Assembly (NCBI GenBank): GCA_045604705.1
Contig: JAZUOO010000054.1
Span: 1-19,165, forward strand
Length of the DNA: 19,165 nt
From: SIG622 sp045604705
GTDB lineage: Bacteria > Bacillota > Clostridia > Oscillospirales > CAG-382
Direction: 5' to 3'
A program made the translations under genes and the position numbers. Below the pieces are notes generated by a model. The model saw nothing but the letters and a program-made list of their open reading frames with translations. It ran no database searches and was not told where the DNA came from. Position 1 is the stretch's first letter. Every line of letters begins with the position of its first letter. Positions 14,071 to 19,165 of this stretch are shown here, piece after piece.

Positions 14071-14682
14071 ATGGAAGAAAAGGAAAAGATAAACGAGGAA
14101 GCGGTACAGGAAGCTCCCGAAACCGATTGTGAAAATACCGGATGCTGCGAGGAAATTGCAGAGGACGGCAAGAAAAAATGCAAAAATGGCGAGCGTGAAT
14201 CCAAAAAGGAAAAGAAGCTTCTTTCGGAAAAAGACGCAAAAATAGCAGAGCTTGAAGAAAAGCTCAAAGAGGAACACGATACACACCTTCGAATGATGGC
14301 AGAGTATGACAACTTCAGAAAGCGCGTAACAAAGGAAAAAGAAAGTATCTACACAGATTCCCTTTGCGACACCGCAGCACAGCTCCTGCCTGTTATTGAC
14401 AACCTTGAACGTGCACTTGAAGCGGAAGCCGACAAGGAAAGCAGTATGTATAAGGGCGTAGAAATGGTAATGAAGCAATGTGCTGAAATATTCTCAAAGC
14501 TCGGTATTGAGGAAATAGAAGCTCTCGGAAAAGAATTTGATGCAAACGTGCACAACGCCGTAATGCAGGACTCCGACCCGGAAAAGGGCGAAAACGAAAT
14601 CACCGCAGTCTTCCAGAAAGGGTACAGGAGAGGCGATAAGGTTCTCAGATATGCGGCGGTAAAGGTGAACAGCGGGGTTTGA
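14071..14682 (+). CDS. grpE: Nucleotide exchange factor GrpE
   Basis: A 203-residue co-chaperone that releases ADP from DnaK. The N-terminal third is acidic and charged with a long coiled coil (about 45-75: KEKKLLSEKDAKIAELEEKL), followed by the core AEYDNFRKRVTKEKE, LLPVIDNLERAL and LGKEFDANVHNAVMQ, and the closing beta-wing QKGYRRGDKVLRYAAVKVN. The N-terminal tail unusually carries four Cys (C20, C25, C26, C37), a region usually free of Cys; nothing more can be said of their role. GGAGG lies 8 bases before the ATG. The gene is 14 bases after hrcA and shares its CIRCE control. Downstream, a repeat element separates it from dnaK. Confidence 0.96.
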   Translation: MEEKEKINEEAVQEAPETDCENTGCCEEIAEDGKKKCKNGERESKKEKKLLSEKDAKIAELEEKLKEEHDTHLRMMAEYDNFRKRVTKEKESIYTDSLCDTAAQLLPVIDNLERALEAEADKESSMYKGVEMVMKQCAEIFSKLGIEEIEALGKEFDANVHNAVMQDSDPEKGENEITAVFQKGYRRGDKVLRYAAVKVNSGV

Positions 14683-14685
14683 TAA

Positions 14686-14812
14686 ATGCATAATGCATAA
14701 TGCGTAATGCGTAATGCATAATCGAGGTTGGAAGCTTCGCTTCCTTTAATTGAATTTGAAAATTTGCGAAGCAAATCAACCTCCCCTAAATCCTATTCCC
14801 TAAATCCTAAAC
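14686..14812 (+). repeat. Repeat element before dnaK with unlike 7-bp tracts at its two ends (copy B)
   Basis: Left end: five heptamers, ATGCATA x2, ATGCGTA x2, ATGCATA (14686-14720). Right end: four heptamers, CCTAAAT, CCTATTC, CCTAAAT, CCTAAAC (14785-14812). Between them is a three-way-junction shape: outer stem GAGGTTG/CAACCTC (14724-14730, 14777-14783) enclosing hairpins GGAAGC-TTC-GCTTCC (14730-14744) and ATTTGC-GAA-GCAAAT (14762-14776). It starts four bases after the grpE stop. The remaining 52 bases to dnaK are AT-rich, and I see no clear promoter there. Confidence 0.75.
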
Positions 14813-14864
14813 AAGTATATAACTTCAATTATATAAATACAAATCAGAAAGTGAGATAAACAAA

Positions 14865-16676
14865 ATGGGAAAAATTATTGGTATTGACCTTGGTACAACA
14901 AACAGCTGCGTTGCAGTATTTGAGGGCGGCGAGCCTCAGGTTATCGCTAATGCGGAGGGCGCAAGAACAACTCCCTCTATCGTTGGCTTTTCAAAGACAG
15001 GCGAAAGACTTGTAGGTCAGGTTGCAAAAAGACAGGCAGTTATGAACCCCGACAGAACAGTCATCTCCATCAAGAGAGAAATGGGTACAAACTTCAAGGT
15101 TGCAATTGACGACAAGAACTATACTCCCCAGGAAATTTCCGCAATGATTCTTCAGAAGCTCAAGGCTGATGCTGAAAGCTACCTCGGAACAACGGTAACA
15201 GAAGCAGTTATCACTGTGCCTGCATACTTCTCCGACTCCCAGCGTCAGGCAACAAAGGACGCAGGCAAGATCGCAGGTCTTGACGTTAAGAGAATCATCA
15301 ACGAGCCTACCGCTGCAGCTCTTGCATACGGCATGGACAAGGAAAAGGAACAGAAGATTATGGTATACGACCTTGGTGGCGGTACTTTTGACGTTTCCAT
15401 CCTTGAAATCGGCGACGGCGTTATCGAAGTTCTCGCAACCAATGGTGACACTCGCCTTGGCGGTGACGACTTTGACGATAAGATTATGAACTACATGGCA
15501 GATACTTTCAAGGCTGAAAACGGTATCGACCTCAGAGCAGATAAAATGGCACTTCAGAGACTCAAGGAAGCTGCGGAAAAGGCAAAGATTGAGCTCTCGG
15601 GCGTTGCTACAACAAACATCAATCTTCCCTTTATTACAGCAGGTGCGGCTGGTCCTCTCCACTTTGACATGACTCTTACAAAGGCAAAGTTTGACGAGCT
15701 TACAGCTGACCTTGTTGAAAGAACAATGACTCCCGTAAAGAAGGCTCTCTCCGATGCAGGTCTTGCGGTTAACCAGATAGATAAGGTTCTCCTTGTCGGC
15801 GGTTCCACAAGAATCCCCGCAGTACAGGAAGCCGTTAAGAAGTTCATCGGCAAGGATCCTTTCAAGGGTATCAACCCCGACGAATGTGTTGCTATCGGTG
15901 CGGCTATCCAGGGTGGCGTTCTCTCCAACGATGTTAAGGATATTCTTCTTCTTGACGTTACACCCCTTTCTCTCGGTATCGAAACCCTCGGCGGCGTATG
16001 CAACAGAATCATTGAAAGAAACACAACAATTCCGGTAAGAAAGAGCCAGATTTATTCAACTGCAGCAGACAATCAGACAAGCGTTGAAATTCACATTCTC
16101 CAGGGTGAGCGCGAAATGGCTGCAGGCAACACAACCCTCGGCAGATTCATCCTCGACGGTATCCCCGCAGCTCCCAGAGGAGTACCTCAGATTGAAGTTA
16201 CTTTCGACATCGACGCAAACGGCATCGTAAACGTAAGTGCACAGGACAAGGGTACGGGCAAGGAGCAGCACATAACAATCACATCCAGCACAAATATGTC
16301 TCAGGAAGACATCGACAAGGCAGTCAAGGATGCAGAAAGATTTGCTGAAGAGGACAAGAAGCAGAAAGAAGCCGTAGAAGTAAAGAACCAGGCAGAATCT
16401 GCAATCTTCCAGATAGAAAAGTCCATGACAGAGCTCGGCGACAAGGTTACAGAGGATGAAAAGGCTCCCGTTAAGGAAGCTATCGAAAAGCTCAAGACCA
16501 CAATCGCAGGCGGCGATACAGAGGCTATTAAGGCTGATACCGATGCACTCCAGAAAGCATTCTACCCGATTGCCGAAAAGCTCTACGCTCAGGCACAGCA
16601 GGAAGCAGGACAGCCCGGTGCACAGAACGACGACGGTACAATCAACGCAGACTTCACAGACAAGAGCGACAACTAA
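14865..16676 (+). CDS. dnaK: Chaperone DnaK (Hsp70)
   Basis: The main Hsp70 chaperone, 603 residues. ATPase domain about 1-360: GIDLGTTNSCVAV (6-18), VYDLGGGTFDVSIL (167-180) and LLVGGSTRIPAVQEAV (309-324). Linker DVTPLSLGIE (364-373), substrate-binding beta domain to about 480, then the helical lid and a disordered Gln/Asp-rich tail ending TDKSDN. As in other Gram-positive DnaK, the segment near residue 80 is short compared with E. coli. DnaJ and GrpE from the same cluster are its partners. The ribosome binding site is weak: GTGAG about 11 bases before the ATG, unlike the strong GGAGG of grpE. Codon use fits strong expression. Regulation is through the CIRCE promoter upstream unless the repeat before it adds a start site. 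Confidence 0.99.
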   Translation: MGKIIGIDLGTTNSCVAVFEGGEPQVIANAEGARTTPSIVGFSKTGERLVGQVAKRQAVMNPDRTVISIKREMGTNFKVAIDDKNYTPQEISAMILQKLKADAESYLGTTVTEAVITVPAYFSDSQRQATKDAGKIAGLDVKRIINEPTAAALAYGMDKEKEQKIMVYDLGGGTFDVSILEIGDGVIEVLATNGDTRLGGDDFDDKIMNYMADTFKAENGIDLRADKMALQRLKEAAEKAKIELSGVATTNINLPFITAGAAGPLHFDMTLTKAKFDELTADLVERTMTPVKKALSDAGLAVNQIDKVLLVGGSTRIPAVQEAVKKFIGKDPFKGINPDECVAIGAAIQGGVLSNDVKDILLLDVTPLSLGIETLGGVCNRIIERNTTIPVRKSQIYSTAADNQTSVEIHILQGEREMAAGNTTLGRFILDGIPAAPRGVPQIEVTFDIDANGIVNVSAQDKGTGKEQHITITSSTNMSQEDIDKAVKDAERFAEEDKKQKEAVEVKNQAESAIFQIEKSMTELGDKVTEDEKAPVKEAIEKLKTTIAGGDTEAIKADTDALQKAFYPIAEKLYAQAQQEAGQPGAQNDDGTINADFTDKSDN

Positions 16677-16691
16677 GATAAAATAAAACCA

Positions 16692-16727
16692 CGGGGCGGG
16701 GAGAGAGAGTTTGGGCTTCCTGCCCCG
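16692..16727 (+). terminator. Terminator-like hairpin after dnaK
   Basis: CGGGGCGGGGAG (16692-16703) pairs with CTTCCTGCCCCG (16716-16727), 12 pairs including two G-U. The first T run (TTTTT) starts only eight bases after the stem, so termination may be partial, or the stem may protect the dnaK message. dnaJ lies 304 bases beyond. Confidence 0.5.
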
Positions 16728-16740
16728 AAAGGGATATTTT

Positions 16741-17016
16741 TAATGCGTAATGCATAATGCATAATGCATAATCGAGGTCGGAAGCCTTGCTTTCTTCGTT
16801 TTTAATTTTAAATTGCTGAGTGCTGATTTGGAGTTGGAATTTGTAATGCTGTATGTAAGTATTATAATCAATCCGATATACACTGAACAAATCAGTCAGT
16901 CCCCGACAGGGGGTTAAATTAATGGAGATTTTCGCTATCAAAGCTTTCTTTTTTTTGCGAAGACGGATTCGAAAATCAACAATGATTACGCATTATGCAT
17001 TATGCATTATGCATTA
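16741..17016. mobile_element. MITE-like element with 33-bp inverted terminal repeats between dnaK and dnaJ (copy C)
   Basis: The ends are inverted copies of 33 bases (16741-16773 and 16984-17016) with two differences, each made of four ATGCRTA heptamers plus ATC/GAT. About 210 bases lie between them and encode no plausible protein. The inner left flank (ATAATCGAGGTCGGAAGC) matches the same place in the repeat before dnaK. It also keeps a hairpin GGAAGC-CTT-GCTTTC (16780-16794). The right end stops two bases before the dnaJ ribosome binding site. There is no transposase and no obvious target duplication. Confidence 0.7.
16841..16868 (+). promoter_or_regulatory. Possible promoter for dnaJ inside the element
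   Basis: TTGTAA (16841-16846), 16 bases, TATAAT (16863-16868), facing dnaJ. The -10 is perfect and the -35 has four of six matches. A transcript from here would begin near 16875 and pass through CCCC-GACA-GGGG and the right terminal repeat. Confidence 0.4.
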
Positions 17017-17030
17017 AAAAAGGGTGTATT

Positions 17031-18176
17031 ATGGCAGACAATAAACGTGACTACTACGAAGTCCTCGGTCTCTCAAAGGGTGCGAGCGACGACGAAATAA
17101 AGAAATCATACAGAAAGCTCGCAAAGCAGTATCATCCCGACCTGCATCCGGGTGATGCCGAGGCGGAAAAGAACTTCAAGGAAGTAAACGAAGCCTACAG
17201 CGTGCTTTCAGATGCGGATAAAAAAGCAAAGTACGACCAGTACGGTCATGCAGCATTTGATCCCGGCATGGGCGGCGGTTCCGGCTTCGGAGGCTTTGGC
17301 GGTTTCGGAGGCATGGACTTTGATGTCGGAGATATTTTCTCCAGCTTTTTCGGAGGCGGAGGAAGTGCGAGAAGAAACAACGGTCCCGTGCAGGGTAATG
17401 ACCGTGAAGCAAGAGTTACGCTTACCTTTGAAGAAGCGGCTTTCGGCGTAAAGAAAGAGATTATCTACAACAGAATAGAAAAATGTCACTCCTGCGACGG
17501 AAGTGGTGCAGCAGCAGGGACAGCTCCCAAAACCTGTTCAAAGTGCGGCGGTACAGGTTCCGTACGTGTTCAGCAGAGAACTCCTTTCGGTATGATGCAG
17601 TCAACACGTCCTTGCGATGAATGTCACGGAAGCGGAAAAATTATCGAAAAGCCCTGTTCCGACTGCCGGGGATCGGGCACAACAGTTAAGAGAAAAACTC
17701 TGGAGGTCAATATACCCGCAGGCATTGCAGACGGTCAGGAGATAGTCGCAAGAGGTCAGGGTGACGTTGGCAAGAACGGTGGACTCAACGGCGATCTTTA
17801 CATCAATGTCCACGTAAAAGAACATAGTGTATTTGTAAGAGAAGGTGCGGATATTTTCTGCGATGTTCCGATAACCTTTGTTGAAGCGGCACTTGGTGCA
17901 ACAATCAAAGTTCCCACGCTTGAGGGCAATGTAGACTATGAGATTCCTGAGGGAACCCAAACCGGGACACGCTTTACTCTCCGAGAAAAAGGAATGCCAA
18001 GCGTCAGCGGAAAGAGAAGAGGTAACCTCACATTCAAGGTCATTGTGGACGTTCCGAAGAATCTTAACGCAAAGCAGAAGGATATGCTCCGCGATTTTTC
18101 CAAGACCTGCGGCGAGAAGAATAACCTCCAAAAGGAGAGCTTCGCCGAAAAAATGAAAAAGCTGTTTAAGAAGTAA
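17031..18176 (+). CDS. dnaJ: Chaperone DnaJ (Hsp40)
   Basis: A 381-residue type I J protein that stimulates the DnaK ATPase and delivers substrates. J domain 5-70 with the HPD triad (35-37); Gly/Phe linker 79-110 (GFGGFGGFGG); zinc-finger region with four CxxCxGxG repeats (C152/C155, C169/C172, C195/C198, C209/C212); then the two C-terminal beta domains with LEVNIPAGIADGQEI and LTFKVIVDVPKNL. The ATG at 17031 is chosen because AAAAGGG lies 6 bases upstream; the reading frame remains open further upstream, but that part is repeat sequence. It is separated from dnaK by a hairpin and a repeat element, so its supply relative to DnaK may depend on read-through or on the element's own promoter. Confidence 0.97.
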   Translation: MADNKRDYYEVLGLSKGASDDEIKKSYRKLAKQYHPDLHPGDAEAEKNFKEVNEAYSVLSDADKKAKYDQYGHAAFDPGMGGGSGFGGFGGFGGMDFDVGDIFSSFFGGGGSARRNNGPVQGNDREARVTLTFEEAAFGVKKEIIYNRIEKCHSCDGSGAAAGTAPKTCSKCGGTGSVRVQQRTPFGMMQSTRPCDECHGSGKIIEKPCSDCRGSGTTVKRKTLEVNIPAGIADGQEIVARGQGDVGKNGGLNGDLYINVHVKEHSVFVREGADIFCDVPITFVEAALGATIKVPTLEGNVDYEIPEGTQTGTRFTLREKGMPSVSGKRRGNLTFKVIVDVPKNLNAKQKDMLRDFSKTCGEKNNLQKESFAEKMKKLFKK

Positions 18177-18192
18177 TAAATATTATGAGTTT

Positions 18193-18228
18193 CCTGCGGT
18201 AAGCAAAAAGCCGCAGGTTGTCTTTTTT
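18193..18228 (+). terminator. Intrinsic terminator after dnaJ
   Basis: CCTGCGG (18193-18199) pairs with CCGCAGG (18211-18217) around an 11-base loop; TTGTC and seven T follow. It closes the heat-shock cluster. Confidence 0.88.
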
Positions 18229-18301
18229 TACAATTTTATGTTTACAAATATGAAAAAAGGGTAATAATACATATTAAAGTGCACAGCAGTTACACGATCG
18301 C

Positions 18302-18330
18302 TTGACAAAGGTTTCCGTTATTGCTATAAT
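18302..18330 (+). promoter_or_regulatory. Consensus promoter of the RNase M5-like gene
   Basis: TTGACA (18302-18307), 17 bases, TATAAT (18325-18330). The start near 18337 is about 31 bases before the ATG. Confidence 0.88.
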
Positions 18331-18367
18331 ATAGAACATATATATTATGTAGAGATTTGGTGAATAT

Positions 18368-18949
18368 ATGGAAAAAATGAAAATATCACAAATAATACTG
18401 GTAGAGGGCAAATACGATAAAATAAAGCTTGAAAGCATTCTCGATGCGAATATTATAACAACAGGCGGCTTCTCCGTATTCAATAATGAAGAAAAAATTG
18501 CACTTATCCGCAGGATTGCAGAAGTAAACGGGCTTATAATTCTGACAGACAGCGACCCGGCGGGATTTGTTCTTCGCAATAAGCTCAAAGGGATGCTTCC
18601 AAAAAGCGACAGGATAATTCATATGTATATCCCCACACAAAAGGGCAAGGAAAAAAGAAAGAAAGAGTATTCCAAGGCGGGACTTTTGGGCGTTGAGGGG
18701 ATCGATGCCGATAAACTTCGCGAACTGTTCTCAAAATATTCCTCTGTAAATAATGCACAAGAGAAAAAAGAGAAAATAACAAAGTCATATTTGTATGAGA
18801 TAGGACTCTCCGGTAGGGCAAACAGCACAGAAAAACGCGATAAGGTTGCCGAAACATTGGATATGCCCAAAGGCATGAGCACTAACGCATTCCTTGAGGC
18901 AATCAATATGTTGGGGGTCTCAAAGGAAGAGATTACTATTGATTTGTAA
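18368..18949 (+). CDS. RNase M5-like Toprim protein
   Basis: A 193-residue protein similar along its whole length to RNase M5, which trims the 5S rRNA precursor in Firmicutes. The N-terminal Toprim domain shows IILVEGKYDKIKLE (catalytic Glu E13) and LIILTDSDPAGFVLRNKL (D61, D63). Then come the GLLGVEGID segment, matching GVEHAS of B. subtilis RNase M5, and a C-terminal region YEIGLSGRANSTEKRDKVAETL...LEAINMLGVSKEEI like that family's rRNA-recognition part. DSDPAG in place of the DPDFPG I recall for B. subtilis RNase M5 suggests a clostridial subgroup; it may be a paralogue with another RNA target. The ribosome binding site is poor (GGTGA four bases before the ATG at 18368), and the ATG at 18377 is a possible alternative. 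It is a monocistronic gene just upstream of what look like stable-RNA promoters. Confidence 0.7.
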   Translation: MEKMKISQIILVEGKYDKIKLESILDANIITTGGFSVFNNEEKIALIRRIAEVNGLIILTDSDPAGFVLRNKLKGMLPKSDRIIHMYIPTQKGKEKRKKEYSKAGLLGVEGIDADKLRELFSKYSSVNNAQEKKEKITKSYLYEIGLSGRANSTEKRDKVAETLDMPKGMSTNAFLEAINMLGVSKEEITIDL

Positions 18950-19027
18950 CTTTTGACAATTGCCATTGGCGAAATTCTTAAATCGGTTGTGCAAAGGGGA
19001 GAAGCGGAAAAAATTGGAGAAAAAGTA

Positions 19028-19056
19028 TTGACAAAACGGAAACGAGGTGGTATAAT
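19028..19056 (+). promoter_or_regulatory. Strong promoter, probably of a stable RNA operon
   Basis: TTGACA (19028-19033), 17 bases, TATAAT (19051-19056). No start codon with a good ribosome binding site follows in the remaining 109 bases, which instead end in another -35 hexamer. Confidence 0.75.
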
Positions 19057-19153
19057 AACGGAGCTGTCAAGCGAGAGTACAAAGCAGAAGAAAAGAGAAG
19101 GGAGATTCGGGAAACGAGTACCGAAAAAAACTTCAAAAAAATGCAAAAAGTAC

Positions 19154-19159
19154 TTGACA
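19154..19159 (+). promoter_or_regulatory. -35 hexamer of a second tandem promoter, cut by the window end
   Basis: TTGACA lies 126 bases after the -35 of the preceding promoter; its -10 would fall outside the window. Tandem promoters of this kind commonly precede rRNA operons. Confidence 0.45.
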
Positions 19160-19165
19160 AGAGAG

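Noticed and set aside
14686..17014. ATGCATA-type arrays as CRISPR or a phage attachment site
   Set aside because: The units are 7 bp without spacers; no integrase or phage gene is near, and the arrays are intergenic microsatellite-like tracts.

Overview
The window looks like chromosomal core sequence of a low-to-medium GC Gram-positive anaerobe, most probably a gut-type Clostridia (Oscillospiraceae/Ruminococcaceae-like). The reasons are the CIRCE-controlled hrcA-grpE-dnaK-dnaJ order, a Bacillus/Clostridium-type large SRP RNA with an Alu domain, strong TTGACA-N17-TATAAT promoters, AGGAGG-like ribosome binding sites, a SleB-type cell wall hydrolase, an RNase M5-like protein, and a TM1266-type protein of the kind found with [FeFe]-hydrogenases. 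The taxon is an inference; no 16S rRNA gene lies in the window.

Layout. 1-1628: the 3' end of der, then plsY with an unusual exported N-terminal extension, then a small TM1266-family ACT-like gene. 1737-5083: a metal-uptake operon with its own consensus promoter, a long hairpin-rich leader, a Fur-family regulator, and znuA-znuC-znuB, closed by a bidirectional terminator. 5102-6139 (minus): a secreted SleB-like hydrolase with a structured leader and its own promoter. 6330-7630: a divergent PRPP synthetase gene and its terminator. 7634-8482 (minus): repeat fragments, tRNA-Gln and the SRP RNA, with a tandem 46-bp hairpin repeat in the presumed SRP precursor. 8596-12785: a 1078-residue membrane-anchored protein joining a GHL10 glycosidase-like domain to an Amidase_3 domain, then endonuclease III. 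12852-18228: the CIRCE/HrcA heat-shock cluster, with repeat elements before dnaK and between dnaK and dnaJ. 18302-19165: an RNase M5-like Toprim gene, then what look like tandem strong promoters for an operon beyond the window.

How the parts relate. Most genes are housekeeping: membrane lipid synthesis (plsY), zinc/metal homeostasis, nucleotide precursor supply, translation and secretion RNAs, cell wall remodelling, DNA repair and protein folding. The unusual material is accessory structure laid over these genes: (i) a family of 7-bp-periodic tracts at intergenic sites, (ii) a recurrent GC-N3-GC triloop hairpin, (iii) a 33-bp terminal-inverted-repeat element splitting dnaK from dnaJ, (iv) a Cys/His-rich insertion inside the ABC ATPase of the metal transporter, (v) a PlsY carrying a signal peptide plus a GGADGPT motif, and (vi) a fused glycosidase-amidase. 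I found no CRISPR array, prophage, transposase or obvious defence system.
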